DNA of 64,000 nt from Ralstonia pickettii DTP0602 (GCA_000471925.1 CP006667.1:2542001-2606000); one strand, 5' to 3'. Shown: positions 16,033 through 26,391, numbered from the stretch's first letter. Notes: generated by a model not told the origin, from the letters alone. A program made the numbers and translations.

Positions 16033-18030
16033 ATGACCTTGCAAGCGGAACCTGTCCGCCCACAGACAGCTGGCGCGGCCCAGCCTGAACGCGCCGACCT
16101 GATTGCCCAGGCCCACCAGCGCTCCGCCTCCTACGGCCTGCGTCCCTACGAATCGCCGGACTTCTGTCCGGTACTGCAAAGCGAGCTCAAAACGCGGATC
16201 GAGCGCAGCCAGTCCCTGTTCACCTACGCGCTGCCGGTGATGGAAACGCTCTACGACCAGATCGTGAACACGCAGAGCATGGTCATCCTGACGGACGCCG
16301 ACGGGCTGATCCTGCACTCAATGGGCGACGACGACTTCCTCGCCCGGGCCGACAAGGTGGCGCTGCGCCCGGGCGCGGACTGGTCGGAAGAACGCCGCGG
16401 CACCAACGCCATCGGCACGGCCCTGGCCGAGGACCGCGCCACCCTGGTACACGGCGCCGACCACTTCCTGGAGGCCAACCAGTTCCTGACGTGCTCGTGC
16501 ATGACCATCCTCGATCCCTATGGCAAGACCGTCGGGGCCCTAGATGTAACCGGCGACCAGCGCGGTTTCCACAAGCACACCATGGCGCTGGTACGGATGT
16601 CGGCACAGATGATCGAGAACCAGCTCTTCGGCAACGCCTTCCGCGACATGGTCTGCATCCGCTTCCATTCGCGCGCGGAGTTCCTGGGCACGCTGGTGGA
16701 GGGCATCGTCTCGTTCACGCCCGGCGGCCGCTTCCTGTCGGCCAACCGCAGCGGGCAGTTCCAGCTTGGCCTGTCCAACGGCGCGCTGCAGGCGCACACG
16801 TTTTCCTCGCTGTTCGGCCTGTCGATGTCGCAGCTGTTCGATGCCGTGCGCGCCGGGCAGGCCGGCATGGTGCAGCTGCAGTTGCCGAGCGGCGTCAAGG
16901 TCAGCGCGCGGGTCGAGTCGAAAGCCTCGCCAGCCGGGGTGTCCACCGGCGGCGCGTATGCCGTCCACGCAGGCGCCGGGGACACGGCCATCGTGCCACG
17001 CAGCCTGTGCGCCGAGCCGGCACGGCCGGCGGGGCTGGACGACCTGGACACCGGCGATGCCCAGATCCGGGCGGTCATCACCAAGCTGCGCAAGGTGATC
17101 GGCAAGGACATTCCGGTGATGGTGCTGGGCGAAACCGGCACCGGCAAGGAACTGATGGCGCGCGCCATCCATGCCGACAGCCCGCGCCACGCCGGGCCGT
17201 TTATCGCCGTGAACTGCGCTTCGATCCCCGAGAACCTGATCGAGTCGGAGCTGTTCGGCTACGAGGAAGGTGCCTTCACCGGCGCCCGCAAGAAGGGCGG
17301 CATCGGCAAGATGCTGCTGGCCAACGGCGGCACGCTGTTCCTGGACGAGATCGGCGACATGCCGCTGCACCTGCAGGGCCGGCTGCTGCGCGCGCTACAG
17401 GAACGCGCGGTATCGCCGCTGGGCAGCAGCAAGGTGATCCATATCGACGTGTCGCTGGTCTGCGCCACCAATCGCAACCTGCGCGAGCTGGTGGCCAACG
17501 GCCAGTTCCGGGAAGACCTGTACTACCGCCTCAACGGGCTGGTGGTGCGGCTGCCGGCGTTGCGCGAGCGCAGCGATCTCGACGTGGTGGCAAACAAGCT
17601 GCTGCGCCTGGGCCAGGCGGAAAGCCACGCCACAAGCGAACCGCCCCGCATCGCCGCCGAGGTCATGGAGCTGTTCCGCCGCTACCACTGGCCGGGCAAT
17701 ATCCGCCAGCTCTGCAACCTGTTGCGTACGGCGCGGCTGATGGCCGAAGGCGAGGCCGAAATCACCCAGGACCATTTGCCCGACGATTTCCTGGACGACC
17801 TGCGCGAGCGGCAAGGGACGGCTGCCGTGCCTGTGAGCCAGCTACTGCCAGGCGCGCAACCAGGCGCCCTGCCGGCGCGGCTGGCCGATGTCGAGGCAAT
17901 GGCCATCGTCGCCACGGTGAAGGCGCACAACGGCAATATCTCGGCGGCGGCCAAGGCGCTGGGCATCTCGCGCAACACGGTCTACCGGAAGATGGAAGAG
18001 GCGCGCGGGCTGCCGCACCAGGCGGGCTGA
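16033..18030 (+). CDS. Sigma-54-dependent transcriptional activator, AcoR type (GAF-AAA-HTH)
   Basis: A 665-residue enhancer-binding protein. Residues about 50-200 are a GAF-like sensor region, including [16 protein letters not shown] and GTNAIGTAL segments as in AcoR; the AAA+ domain runs from about 335 to 575 with Walker A GETGTGKE, the sigma-54 contact loop GAFTGA and the Walker B-like LFLDEIGD. The C-terminus has a Fis-type helix-turn-helix ([20 protein letters not shown]). AcoR relatives activate acetoin or alcohol oxidation genes. A consensus sigma-54 promoter precedes the quinoprotein dehydrogenase at 28.1 kb, which makes that gene a likely target. Confidence 0.9.
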   Translation: MTLQAEPVRPQTAGAAQPERADLIAQAHQRSASYGLRPYESPDFCPVLQSELKTRIERSQSLFTYALPVMETLYDQIVNTQSMVILTDADGLILHSMGDDDFLARADKVALRPGADWSEERRGTNAIGTALAEDRATLVHGADHFLEANQFLTCSCMTILDPYGKTVGALDVTGDQRGFHKHTMALVRMSAQMIENQLFGNAFRDMVCIRFHSRAEFLGTLVEGIVSFTPGGRFLSANRSGQFQLGLSNGALQAHTFSSLFGLSMSQLFDAVRAGQAGMVQLQLPSGVKVSARVESKASPAGVSTGGAYAVHAGAGDTAIVPRSLCAEPARPAGLDDLDTGDAQIRAVITKLRKVIGKDIPVMVLGETGTGKELMARAIHADSPRHAGPFIAVNCASIPENLIESELFGYEEGAFTGARKKGGIGKMLLANGGTLFLDEIGDMPLHLQGRLLRALQERAVSPLGSSKVIHIDVSLVCATNRNLRELVANGQFREDLYYRLNGLVVRLPALRERSDLDVVANKLLRLGQAESHATSEPPRIAAEVMELFRRYHWPGNIRQLCNLLRTARLMAEGEAEITQDHLPDDFLDDLRERQGTAAVPVSQLLPGAQPGALPARLADVEAMAIVATVKAHNGNISAAAKALGISRNTVYRKMEEARGLPHQAG

Positions 18031-18094
18031 TCTTCGCAGCCATCCGCAGCCCCGGCGAGCATCGCATCGGGAAAGCCACGCCGGGCCAGCGCTG

Positions 18095-19033
18095 TCACCG
18101 CTGCCAGCCGGCTGCGCGGATGACAGCCGCCAGGGCATCGCCCATGACGCCACTGGCAAGGTGCCCGCCGGCCACCCATTCCAGTCGGGCGCCCGGCATG
18201 GCCGCCTGCAGGCGCAGTGCATTGGCGGGACGGCACACCGCATCGGCACGGCCATGCAGCACCGTTACTGGCAGGCCTCGCGCGGCGATCCTGCGCGCCG
18301 CCTTCAGCAAGGCGGGCTTGCCCAGCCCGGCCCGGTTGCGCAGGTAATGCGCCTGAATGCGGTACTTGTTCACCGTCGCGTCCCGCTCGCGCCGGGACTG
18401 GCGGCGGCAACGCAGCCGGGGCGACAGGCCTAGCAGCGCCTGTTCGCTGACTCGCCATGCCGCGGCAGTGTCCCGTTTTTGAACAGTCGTACCACTTTGC
18501 AACAGCCGTGACACAGTGAGCAGCCGGGCGCGCGGATCGGGCAGGCGTTCGCCCTGCGGCTTGACGCATTGCAGCATCCGGCGCCCTCCATGGCGCGGCG
18601 CGAACAACGCGAACACGTCGTCACGCCCGGTCAGGAAGGTGCCACGCAGCACCAGCGCCGCCACGGCGTCCGGGCATCGCGCCGCATACGCCAGTGCGAG
18701 CGCCGCGCCCCACGATCCGCCCACCACCCCCCATCGTTCGATTCCCAGGGTCCGGCGCAACTGTTCGAGGTCGGCCAGCAGCGCGCCCACGCTATTGCGG
18801 CGCAGGCCACCTGCCGGCGTGGATCGCCCCGCGCCGCGCTGGTCCGGCATCACCACGCGATGCCGTTCATGGTCGAACCATCCCGCCATCGCGTCAGCGC
18901 AGCCGCTACCAGGCCCGCCATGCAGGACGAGCCATGGCTCGCCATCCGCGGGGCCGACCAGTCGTACATGGATGCGCTGCGCGTCCGGCGTACGCAGGCA
19001 AAAACGGGCCGATGTCATGGGTGCGTCGGGCAT
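18095..19033 (-). CDS. pip: Proline iminopeptidase-type alpha/beta hydrolase
   Basis: A hydrolase of about 312 residues in the S33 peptidase family. Motifs are the oxyanion segment LVLHGGPGSGC, the DQRGAGRS loop that marks prolyl aminopeptidases, the nucleophile elbow GGSWGAAL, and late Asp (HGRADAV) and His (GGHLASG). The frame is open upstream into a region not conserved in the family; the ATG at 19033 is preferred. The stretch around residues 180-220, rich in Arg and Gln, is less conserved. It sits between the activator and the pqq genes; a link to PqqA peptide processing is conceivable but unproven. Confidence 0.78.
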   Translation of the reverse strand: MPDAPMTSARFCLRTPDAQRIHVRLVGPADGEPWLVLHGGPGSGCADAMAGWFDHERHRVVMPDQRGAGRSTPAGGLRRNSVGALLADLEQLRRTLGIERWGVVGGSWGAALALAYAARCPDAVAALVLRGTFLTGRDDVFALFAPRHGGRRMLQCVKPQGERLPDPRARLLTVSRLLQSGTTVQKRDTAAAWRVSEQALLGLSPRLRCRRQSRRERDATVNKYRIQAHYLRNRAGLGKPALLKAARRIAARGLPVTVLHGRADAVCRPANALRLQAAMPGARLEWVAGGHLASGVMGDALAAVIRAAGWQR

Positions 19034-19116
19034 GGATGTTGCCTTGTCAGCGAGGCGGCAGCCGCGCTGCCGTACCAGGACGATATTCACTAACCATGCC
19101 ACCCAAGGAGACAGAC

Positions 19117-19191
19117 ATGACATGGACCACGCCCGCCTACACCGAGCTGCGGCTTGGCTTTGAAATCACGATGTACATCGCCAACCGTTGA
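19117..19191 (+). CDS. pqqA: PQQ precursor peptide PqqA
   Basis: The ribosomally made precursor whose Glu and Tyr side chains become pyrroloquinoline quinone. It is 24 residues long and begins MTWTTPAYTELRLGFEITMY; the conserved core is E-I-T-M-Y, giving Glu16 and Tyr20 in the required E-x3-Y spacing. The ATG follows AAGGAGACAGAC. It is upstream of pqqBCDE on the same strand, separated by 134 bases that contain a stem-loop, an arrangement that often lets pqqA be made in excess over the enzymes. Confidence 0.97.
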   Translation: MTWTTPAYTELRLGFEITMYIANR

Positions 19192-19260
19192 GCGTGCGTG
19201 CGGTCGGGCAGGCGCAATGCCCGTCTTGCTGGCTGTTCAGCTAACGCATCGGCTTCTGCC

Positions 19261-19286
19261 GTCATTCCCGCGCAGGCGGGAACGAC
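19261..19286. repeat. Stem-loop between pqqA and pqqB (extragenic palindrome type)
   Basis: GTCATTCCCGC and GCGGGAACGAC pair with one mismatch around a four-base loop. The sequence resembles a common extragenic palindrome of beta-proteobacteria and could protect the pqqA transcript end or attenuate readthrough. Confidence 0.6.
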
Positions 19287-19325
19287 GGCGGTAAATGCCA
19301 TGACTCACCACAAAGCGCACGCGCC

Positions 19326-20243
19326 ATGACAACCATCCGGGTACTGGGGTCGGCCGCCGGCGGCGGCTTTCCGCAATGGAACTGCAATTGCCACAACTGC
19401 GATGGCGTGCGCCGGGGCTCGGTACGCGCCACGCCGCGCACGCAATCATCGATCGTGCTGCACGGTGAAGGACCGGACGCGATCCTCGTCAACGTCTCGC
19501 CCGATATCCTGCAGCAGCTACGCCAGTCGCCTGCGCTACAACCGGCGCGCGCGCCGCGCGATACCGCCATCGCGGCGGTGGTGCTGATGGATGCGCAGAT
19601 CGACCACGTGACCGGCCTGCTGATGCTGCGCGAGCACCGCCAGGCGCTGCCGGTCTACGCGACGGCATCCGTGCTCGATGATCTTGGCGCGGCCTTCCCG
19701 CTGACGCGCATCCTGTCGCACTACTGCGGGCTGCACACGCACGCCCTGCCCTGCGACGGCACGCCGCTTTCGATACCACCGCTGGACGGCGTGACGCTTG
19801 CCGCCGTACCGCTGCAAAGCAAGGCCCCGCCCTACTCGCCCAATCGCCACGCGCCCCGCCCCGGCGACAATATCGGCCTGCGCATCGAAGACCGCCGCAG
19901 CGGCCGCCGTGCCTTCTATGCGCCCGGCCTCGGCATGGTCGACGACCACGTCCTCACCGAGCTGCGCAGCGCGGACATCGTGCTGGTCGACGGCACCTTC
20001 TGGCGCGACGATGAAATGCAGGCCCTCGGCTTCTCCGGCAAGACCGCCGCCGACATGGGCCACCTGCCGCTGTCCGGCCCCGGCGGCATGATCGAAATCC
20101 TCGACCGGCTGCCCGCCAGCCGCAAGATCCTTATCCACATCAACAACACGAATCCGGTGCTGGTCGAAGACTCGCCGGAGCGCGCCGTGCTGACGCGGCA
20201 CGGCATCGAACTCGCCTACGACGGCATGGAGATCACGCTATGA
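19326..20243 (+). CDS. pqqB: PqqB, PQQ biosynthesis MBL-fold hydroxylase
   Basis: A 305-residue metallo-beta-lactamase-fold protein. In the PQQ pathway PqqB hydroxylates the Tyr of the Glu-Tyr intermediate. The N-terminus [19 protein letters not shown] with its Cys-rich [12 protein letters not shown] is diagnostic, and [15 protein letters not shown] and [10 protein letters not shown] follow. The length matches the family (about 300). Its stop overlaps the pqqC start (ATGA). Confidence 0.97.
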   Translation: MTTIRVLGSAAGGGFPQWNCNCHNCDGVRRGSVRATPRTQSSIVLHGEGPDAILVNVSPDILQQLRQSPALQPARAPRDTAIAAVVLMDAQIDHVTGLLMLREHRQALPVYATASVLDDLGAAFPLTRILSHYCGLHTHALPCDGTPLSIPPLDGVTLAAVPLQSKAPPYSPNRHAPRPGDNIGLRIEDRRSGRRAFYAPGLGMVDDHVLTELRSADIVLVDGTFWRDDEMQALGFSGKTAADMGHLPLSGPGGMIEILDRLPASRKILIHINNTNPVLVEDSPERAVLTRHGIELAYDGMEITL

Positions 20244-20932
20244 CAGAACCGATCGCATGGAGCCCGGCAGAGTTCGAAGCCCGTCTGCGCGCCAAAGAAA
20301 GCGGCTACCACATCCATCATCCCTTCAACCAACGCATGGCCGCGGGGCAGTGCTCGCCCGCGCAGATCCGCGCGTGGGTGGCCAACCGCTTCTACTACCA
20401 GGCCTGCATCCCGCTGAAGGATGCCGCGATCCTGTCGAACTGCCCGGATCGCGATACCCGCCGGGAGTGGGTGGTGCGCATCCTCGACCACGATGGCACC
20501 GGCGAGCAGCCCGGCGGGATCGAGGCCTGGTTGCGCCTTGGCCAGGCGGTGGGGCTGGAACGCGAGGCACTGGTCCAACACCGGCACGTGCTGCCCGGCG
20601 TGCGCTTCGCCGTCGACGCCTATGTCAATTTCGCCCGGCGCGCGCCGTGGCAGGAAGCCGTGTGCTCGTCGCTGACGGAGATGTTCGCGCCCGCGATCCA
20701 CAAGGAGCGCCTGGCCGGCTGGCCGACGCATTACCCGTGGATCGATGCAGCGGGCCTCGACTACTTCCGCTCGCGCATTCCGCTGGCCCTGCGCGACGTG
20801 GACCACGGCCTGCACGTGACGCTGGGCTACTTCCGCACCGCGGCGCAACAGCAACGCGCCCTCGATATCCTGCAATTCAAGCTCGACGTGCTCTGGTCGA
20901 TGCTCGACGCCATCCAGCAAGCCAACCCATGA
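20240..20932 (+). CDS. pqqC: PqqC, pyrroloquinoline-quinone synthase
   Basis: The cofactorless oxidase that carries out the last ring closure and eight-electron oxidation giving PQQ. It is 230 residues long. The early motif YHIHHPFN, the stretch WVANRFYYQ and the later Arg/His-rich helix fit the family, which is structurally related to heme oxygenase. Translation is coupled to pqqB upstream and to pqqD downstream through four-base overlaps. Confidence 0.97.
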   Translation: MTEPIAWSPAEFEARLRAKESGYHIHHPFNQRMAAGQCSPAQIRAWVANRFYYQACIPLKDAAILSNCPDRDTRREWVVRILDHDGTGEQPGGIEAWLRLGQAVGLEREALVQHRHVLPGVRFAVDAYVNFARRAPWQEAVCSSLTEMFAPAIHKERLAGWPTHYPWIDAAGLDYFRSRIPLALRDVDHGLHVTLGYFRTAAQQQRALDILQFKLDVLWSMLDAIQQANP

Positions 20933-21201
20933 CAGCCAGCGCTCCCGACCTTGCCAGACCGGTGCTGCAACGGACCTTCCGATTGCAATGGGAGGAGTCC
21001 CAGCAAAGCTGGGTGCTGCTGTACCCGGAAGGCATGGTCACCCTCAACGACAGCGCCGCGGCGATCCTGCAGCGCTGCGACGGCGGCCACACGCTGGACA
21101 TGCTGATCGACGACCTGCAGGCCGCCTTCGGCGTGCAGGGCATCGCCCCGGAGGTACATGCCTTTGTCAAACATGCAATCGAACGCGGCTGGCTGGTCTG
21201 A
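20929..21201 (+). CDS. pqqD: PqqD, PqqA peptide chaperone
   Basis: A 90-residue RiPP-recognition-element protein that binds PqqA and presents it to PqqE. It shows [31 protein letters not shown] and the C-terminal helix [11 protein letters not shown]. The true start is the ATG at 20929, which overlaps the pqqC stop; the frame is open further upstream without meaning. Confidence 0.95.
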   Translation: MTASAPDLARPVLQRTFRLQWEESQQSWVLLYPEGMVTLNDSAAAILQRCDGGHTLDMLIDDLQAAFGVQGIAPEVHAFVKHAIERGWLV

Positions 21202-22330
21202 GGTGTCGCCCGGCCCGCCACTGTGGCTGCTGGCGGAACTGACCTACCGCTGCCCGCTGCACTGCGCCTTCTGCTCCAACCCGGTGGACTACGCCCGCAA
21301 CACGGCCGAGCTCGATACCGTGCAGTGGTGCGACGTATTCACCCAGGCCCGTGCGCTGGGCGCCGTACAGCTCGGCCTGTCCGGCGGCGAGCCGCTGCTG
21401 CGCAAGGACCTGGAGGCGCTGGTGCGGCACGCGCACGGCCTCGGCTTCTACACCAACCTGATCACCTCGGGCGTGGGGCTGACCGACGCCCGCCTGGCCG
21501 GCCTGCGTGAAGCTGGCCTGGACCATATCCAGCTCTCGTTCCAGGACTCCACCCGCGAGCTCAACGACTTCCTCTCCAGCACCCGCACCTTCGACCTGAA
21601 GCAGCGCGTGGCCCGCCTGATCAAGGCGCACGGCTACCCGATGGTGATGAACTGCGTGCTGCACCGGCACAACCTGGCGCATGTCGGCACCATCATCGAG
21701 ATGGCGCTGCAGATGGGCGCCGAATACCTGGAACTGGCCAATACGCAGTACTACGGCTGGGCATGGGAGAACCGGCTCGCGCTGATGCCCACGCAGGAGC
21801 AGCTGCGCGACGCCGAGGCGGTGGTCAACCAGTACCGCGCGCGCATCGGCAGGCAATGCCAGATCCTGTTCGTGGTGCCTGACTATTTCGAGCCGCGGCC
21901 CAAGAAATGCATGAACGGCTGGGGCACGACCTTCCTTGGCGTCGCGCCGGATGGCACCGCGCTGCCGTGCCATGCGGCGCGCATGCTGCCGGGGCTGGTG
22001 CTGCCGAACGTCACCACGCAGAGCCTGCGCGCGATCTGGACCGAAAGCGATGCGTTCCGCCGCTTCCGCGGCACGCACTGGATGCAGGAGCCTTGCCGCT
22101 CGTGCGACCACCGCGAGGAAGACTACGGCGGCTGCCGCTGCCAGGCCTTCCTGCTCACCGGCGACCCTGCCGCGACCGATCCTGTCTGCGATCGCTCGGG
22201 CGAGCATGGGAAGGTCAGCGAGATCGTGCTGCAGGGCCGGCTGGCCGCTGTCCAGGCGCGTGATCAGGCGTACCCGATGGTGTTCCGCAGCGACGGCAAC
22301 TCACTGCGGCTGAGCAGCGGCAAGACGTAA
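21158..22330 (+). CDS. pqqE: PqqE, radical SAM PqqA Glu-Tyr cyclase
   Basis: A radical SAM enzyme that makes the carbon-carbon bond between Glu and Tyr of PqqA. The SAM cluster motif CPLHCAFC is at residues 32-39 and the SPASM-region cysteines appear as CMNGW and, near the C-terminus, PCRSCDHREEDYGGCRCQA. The assigned ATG overlaps pqqD by 44 bases and has GGAGG just upstream; an in-frame GTG at 21203, directly after the pqqD stop, would give a 375-residue protein closer to the usual family N-terminus and is a real alternative. Confidence 0.95.
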   Translation: MPLSNMQSNAAGWSEVSPGPPLWLLAELTYRCPLHCAFCSNPVDYARNTAELDTVQWCDVFTQARALGAVQLGLSGGEPLLRKDLEALVRHAHGLGFYTNLITSGVGLTDARLAGLREAGLDHIQLSFQDSTRELNDFLSSTRTFDLKQRVARLIKAHGYPMVMNCVLHRHNLAHVGTIIEMALQMGAEYLELANTQYYGWAWENRLALMPTQEQLRDAEAVVNQYRARIGRQCQILFVVPDYFEPRPKKCMNGWGTTFLGVAPDGTALPCHAARMLPGLVLPNVTTQSLRAIWTESDAFRRFRGTHWMQEPCRSCDHREEDYGGCRCQAFLLTGDPAATDPVCDRSGEHGKVSEIVLQGRLAAVQARDQAYPMVFRSDGNSLRLSSGKT

Positions 22331-22389
22331 AAAAGGTTCTTTGCTCCAAGTGGAGTCAAATGCTGGCGTCGGGAACCGCGGAAGAGCGA

Positions 22390-23073
22390 TCAGGCGTCGG
22401 CCCAGCGCCGCAGCAGATTGTGGTAGACGCCAGTCAGCCCTACCACATCGGGATTGTTCTGCCCAACGGTCTGCGCCACGCGCTGAATCCGCGTATCCAG
22501 CTCAAACAGCAGCGCGCGCTGGCCATCGTCGCGCACCATGCTCTGGATCCAGAAAAAGGACGACACCCGCGCTCCGCGCGTGACCGGCGTGACGTGGTGC
22601 AGGCTGGTGGCCGGATACAACACCATGTGGCCGGCAGGCAGCTTGACCCGCTGCTGGCCGTAGGTGTCTTCGATCACCAGCTCGCCGCCGTCATAGTCCT
22701 CCGGCTCGGTCAGGAACAGCGTTGCCGACAGGTCGCTGCGCACGCGGAAAGCGGTGCCGCGCAGGTAGCGGATGGCGTTGTCGACATGGTTGTCGAACGC
22801 CTGCCCGCCCTCGTAGCGGTTGAACAGCGGCGGGAACACCTTGAGCGGCAGCGCCGCCGAGAAGAACAGCGCATTGGCCCCGAGCGCGTCCTGGATCAGG
22901 TCGCCCACCTGACGCGCGACCGGCGACCCTTCGGGCAGCTGCAAATTGCGCTTGGCCAGGGCCGACTGGTGCCCGGAGGTCGCATTGCCATCGGTCCATT
23001 CGGACGCATCCAGCAGTTGCCGGCATTGCGCCACCTGCGTTTTGGACAGGACGTCAGGAATCTGCAGCATCAT
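22390..23073 (-). CDS. piuC: PKHD-type Fe(II)/2-oxoglutarate hydroxylase PiuC
   Basis: A 227-residue dioxygenase of the PiuC/YbiX group, found with catecholate siderophore receptors. The iron triad is visible as HVD in NHVDNAIRY and the distal His in SLHHVTPV, with Arg of TRGAR for 2-oxoglutarate. The double ATG at 23073/23070 follows AAGGAAGG; the upstream open frame is not conserved. It diverges from the receptor gene, and a Fur-like box lies in the shared region. The biological substrate is unknown; a role in iron starvation is inferred. Confidence 0.88.
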   Translation of the reverse strand: MMLQIPDVLSKTQVAQCRQLLDASEWTDGNATSGHQSALAKRNLQLPEGSPVARQVGDLIQDALGANALFFSAALPLKVFPPLFNRYEGGQAFDNHVDNAIRYLRGTAFRVRSDLSATLFLTEPEDYDGGELVIEDTYGQQRVKLPAGHMVLYPATSLHHVTPVTRGARVSSFFWIQSMVRDDGQRALLFELDTRIQRVAQTVGQNNPDVVGLTGVYHNLLRRWADA

Positions 23074-23193
23074 CGCTTGGGCCTTCCTTGGAATCGAAGT
23101 GAGAGCGGGCGGGCCGGGGCGACATCGCAAGCACAGAAGAGCGAGTTCACCGGCCAAGCCGCCGATTGTAGGAGATATGCCATGCCGGGCGCA

Positions 23194-23212
23194 AATAGGA
23201 ATCATTCGCGAC
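23194..23212. promoter_or_regulatory. Fur-like box near piuC
   Basis: AATAGGAATCATTCGCGAC resembles the Fur core (GAATCATTC) and lies about 120 bases upstream of the piuC start. Confidence 0.45.
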
Positions 23213-23364
23213 TTTAGCCTGGAGGCGGTGCAAAAGCCGCAAATCGGCGCTCCGGACAAGAAATGATCAAGGGGCTCTGGCAATCCTGCGCGGGATGATC
23301 CACGCCGCGCTCACAGAGATGCCGTTCCCATCACCTTTCTGTTGTTACTCTGTCTATTTTATGT

Positions 23365-23383
23365 AATAGGAATGATTCGTATT
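23365..23383. promoter_or_regulatory. Fur-like box upstream of the siderophore receptor
   Basis: AATAGGAATGATTCGTATT has the GAATGATTC core and a partial inverted repeat, as in Burkholderiales Fur sites. It lies in AT-rich DNA about 140 bases before the receptor start. The rest of the 447-base divergent gap shows nothing else. Confidence 0.6.
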
Positions 23384-23520
23384 TGTCTTTTTGTTTCCAT
23401 CCTTCTACAATCGGCCGCCGTTATGGACGACTAGCATCAACGGCTTTACCGCTGGCTGAACTTGTCTTCATGACCCATGTATGGATCGAGTCAGAACTAG
23501 AAAGACGGGGAGTTAGCAGC

Positions 23521-25791
23521 GTGAAACAAGAACAGGACAAATTGCGGCTGAAGCCGCTCGCCGCGGCATTGGCCGGCGCCATCGCAGCCTTCGCCGTGCA
23601 GGGCGCGGCCGCGCAGGAGAGCCAGCCTGCGGCCGGGGCCGCGCCCGCAGCCAGGCCGGTGACACTGCAGAGCGTGACGGTGACGGGCAAGCAGGATGAT
23701 GGTTACAGGGTGGACGAGGCCCAGTCGCCCAAGTTCACCGCGCCGCTGCTGGACACGCCAAAGTCCGTCACGGTGGTGCCGGCCCAGGTGCTGCAGCAAA
23801 CCGGCTCGAACTCGCTGCAGGACGCGCTGCGCACTACGCCGGGCATCACGTTCGGCGCCGGCGAAGGCGGCAACCCGATCGGCGACCGTCCGTTCATCCG
23901 CGGTTTCGATTCGATGTCGAGCATCTATGTCGACGGCGTGCGCGACACCGCCTCGCAGGTCCGCGACACCTTCAACATCGAGAGCATCGAAGTCATCAAG
24001 GGCCCGAGCTCGGCGTTTGGCGGCAAGGGTTCGGCCGGCGGCATGATCAACATCGTGTCGAAGCTGCCGACCGCCGAGAATTTCGTGCAAGGCTCGGTCG
24101 GCGTGGGCACGGACTCGTATTTCCGCGCCACGGCTGACGGCAACTACGTGCTCAACGACAACACCGCCGTGCGCCTGAACGCGCTGGGGTACAGCGCCGA
24201 CGTGCCGGGCCGCAATGAAGTCGATCAGAACTCCTGGGGCTTCGCGCCGTCGGTGACCTTCGGCCTGAATTCGCCCACGCAGGTCACACTGTCGTACTAC
24301 CACCTGCAGGGCAATGGGATGCCGGACTACAGCATTCCGTATTCCCGCCCCGCCAGCCAGTCGACCAAAGCCAATCCATCGCAGCCGGTCAACGTCAACC
24401 GCGACAACTTCTACGGCCTGACCGCCCGCGATTTCCAGAAGACGCAGTCCGACATTGCGACGGCCTCGGTCAAGCATGACTTCCGCAACGGCCTGGTGTT
24501 CCGCAACACCACGCGCTGGGGCCGCGCGAGCAACGACTACATTGTCACCAACCCTGACGACAGCCGGGGCAACGTGCCGCGCGGCTTCGTCTGGCGCAAC
24601 ACCAAGAACCGCGACTCTGCCACCGAGACGCTCACCAACCAGACCGACCTAAGCGCCGAGTTCAACACCGGCAGCCTCAAGCACAACCTGCTGTTCGGCT
24701 TCGAGTTCAGCCGCGACGATACCAACAACACGCCGTACAACGTGGTCTCGGCCAACCCCGCGGCCGCGGCAGGCACCTGCAACGCGTCGCCGGTGGCCAG
24801 CTTCGACTGCACGCCGCTCGCCAACCCGAACCCGAACGATCCGTGGCGCGGCAACATCACCAAGATGCCGTTCACGACCAACACGACCACCAATACGCGC
24901 TCCGTCTATCTGTTCGATACGGTGGAGATCACCAAGCAGTGGATGGTCAACGGTGGCGTCCGCTACGACAGCTATGACACGCGCGCATTCACCAACGCCT
25001 ACACCAACCCGAACACCGGGGCGGCGGTGGCGCAGGTGGACATCCACAACAAGTCACACTTCTTTAACTACCAGGCTGGCGTGGTCTACAAGCCGGTCGA
25101 GTACGGCAGCATCTACGTGTCGTACGGCACCTCGTCGACACCGCCGGGTTCCACCAACGGCGACGGTGCCGACAACATCACCGCCGCGCAGCGCAACCTG
25201 GAACCGGAAACCGCGCGTTCGGTGGAAATCGGCACCAAGTGGGACCTGCTCGCCCGACGCCTGTCGCTGACCGGCGCCATCTTCCAGATCGAGAAGAACA
25301 ACGCGCGCGTGGCAGTCGACGCCAACACCACGGTCAACGCCGGCAAACAGCGCGTGAAGGGCTTCGAACTGGGCTTCGCTGGCAACCTGACCGATAAATG
25401 GGGCGTGTTCGGCGGCTATACCTACCTGAACAGCGAACTGATCGACAACGGCCCGCAGGCAGCCAACGCGGCCAACAACGGCAACCAGTTCCCCAACACG
25501 CCGAAGAACAGCTTCAGCCTGTGGACCACCTACCAGGTGCTGCCGGCGCTGACAGTCGGCGGCGGTGCGTACTATGTTGACAAGGTCTACGCCAACCCGG
25601 CCAACTCGCTGTACGTGCCCTCCTACTGGCGCGTCGACCTGATGGCCGCTTATCGCGTCAACAAGAACCTGTCGCTGCAGCTCAATATCCAGAACCTGTT
25701 CGACAAGACGTACTACACCAAGGCCCACAACCACTACGGTGCGCTGGGGGCCGGGCGCTTTGGCATGCTGACGGCGAACTTCAGGTTCTGA
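23521..25791 (+). CDS. fiu: TonB-dependent siderophore receptor, Fiu type
   Basis: An outer-membrane receptor of about 756 residues. A GTG start preceded by GGGGAG gives a signal peptide ending GAAAQE. The plug domain includes LQDALRTTPGITFGAGE and the RPFIRGFDSMSSIYVDG segment, followed by IESIEVIKGPSSAFGGKG; the 22-stranded barrel ends with MLTANFRF, the usual C-terminal Phe. Pairing with piuC and a Fur-like box points to uptake of catecholate-type or monomeric iron complexes. The open frame extends upstream to 23383, but that part has no signal-peptide character. Confidence 0.9.
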   Translation: MKQEQDKLRLKPLAAALAGAIAAFAVQGAAAQESQPAAGAAPAARPVTLQSVTVTGKQDDGYRVDEAQSPKFTAPLLDTPKSVTVVPAQVLQQTGSNSLQDALRTTPGITFGAGEGGNPIGDRPFIRGFDSMSSIYVDGVRDTASQVRDTFNIESIEVIKGPSSAFGGKGSAGGMINIVSKLPTAENFVQGSVGVGTDSYFRATADGNYVLNDNTAVRLNALGYSADVPGRNEVDQNSWGFAPSVTFGLNSPTQVTLSYYHLQGNGMPDYSIPYSRPASQSTKANPSQPVNVNRDNFYGLTARDFQKTQSDIATASVKHDFRNGLVFRNTTRWGRASNDYIVTNPDDSRGNVPRGFVWRNTKNRDSATETLTNQTDLSAEFNTGSLKHNLLFGFEFSRDDTNNTPYNVVSANPAAAAGTCNASPVASFDCTPLANPNPNDPWRGNITKMPFTTNTTTNTRSVYLFDTVEITKQWMVNGGVRYDSYDTRAFTNAYTNPNTGAAVAQVDIHNKSHFFNYQAGVVYKPVEYGSIYVSYGTSSTPPGSTNGDGADNITAAQRNLEPETARSVEIGTKWDLLARRLSLTGAIFQIEKNNARVAVDANTTVNAGKQRVKGFELGFAGNLTDKWGVFGGYTYLNSELIDNGPQAANAANNGNQFPNTPKNSFSLWTTYQVLPALTVGGGAYYVDKVYANPANSLYVPSYWRVDLMAAYRVNKNLSLQLNIQNLFDKTYYTKAHNHYGALGAGRFGMLTANFRF

Positions 25792-25837
25792 CCGATGTTC
25801 TGACGCCGGCAGGCAGGCTGAGATAGCCTTTGCGAGC

Positions 25838-25879
25838 AACCGCGGGTTCCGGTTTGATGCCGGACCCGCGGTTTTTTGT
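25838..25879 (+). terminator. Terminator of the receptor gene
   Basis: A GC-rich stem (AACCGCGGG.TCCGG pairing with CCGGACCCGCGGTT) is followed by TTTTTTG and more T. Confidence 0.9.
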
Positions 25880-25922
25880 TTTTGAAGATCGGGCGGCTTT
25901 CCCCGGAAATCGGCGATGAACC

Positions 25923-25949
25923 AAAAAAAGGCCTGGCGCCTGCCAGGCC
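25923..25949 (-). terminator. Terminator of the cytochrome c/dehydrogenase unit
   Basis: On the minus strand GGCCTGGC and GCCAGGCC pair around a four-base loop and end in seven T. Confidence 0.9.
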
Positions 25950-25974
25950 GGAGTATCGCCCACACCCTGCTTCC

Positions 25975-26301
25975 TTAACCCACCTTCAACACCCACTCCG
26001 CCAGCTTCTTCGCATCGTCCTCGCCAAGACTGCCGTGCGGCGGCATCGGAATCCGGCCCCACACGCCCTTGCCGCCTTCGCGGATCTTCCTGGCCAGCCG
26101 TTCGGCCGCCTGCCCATCGCCCTTGTACTTTGCCGCCACCTCGGCAAATCCCGGTCCCACCAGCTTCGACTGCATGCCATGGCAGGAAAAGCAGCCGTTC
26201 TTGTCAGCCAGCGCTTGCATATCGGCCGCCGTGGCGCCCGGTGCAGCAAAGGGCAGCAGCACCGCAGCCGCGGCTGCCTGCGCCATCCATTGTTTCTTCA
26301 T
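25975..26301 (-). CDS. Class I c-type cytochrome (c-551-like)
   Basis: A 108-residue periplasmic monoheme cytochrome. The signal peptide ends GATAAD; the heme motif CFSCH is near residue 37 and the likely axial Met is in RIPMPPHG near residue 87. It lies 90 bases downstream of the PQQ alcohol dehydrogenase on the same strand, and a terminator follows it, so it is the probable direct electron acceptor of that enzyme. Confidence 0.88.
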   Translation of the reverse strand: MKKQWMAQAAAAAVLLPFAAPGATAADMQALADKNGCFSCHGMQSKLVGPGFAEVAAKYKGDGQAAERLARKIREGGKGVWGRIPMPPHGSLGEDDAKKLAEWVLKVG

Positions 26302-26391
26302 ACCTGTGTCCCGCTGTTTCGTGTTGCAACCGCGCCCGCGGCACGCCTGCGTCCACCACCGGCATGCCGCGGACAGCTTCCGTGAGCGCGT

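Noticed and set aside
16491..18347. A 618-codon plus-strand frame
   Set aside because: It is an off-frame shadow of the sigma-54 activator, whose motifs are clear in the other frame.
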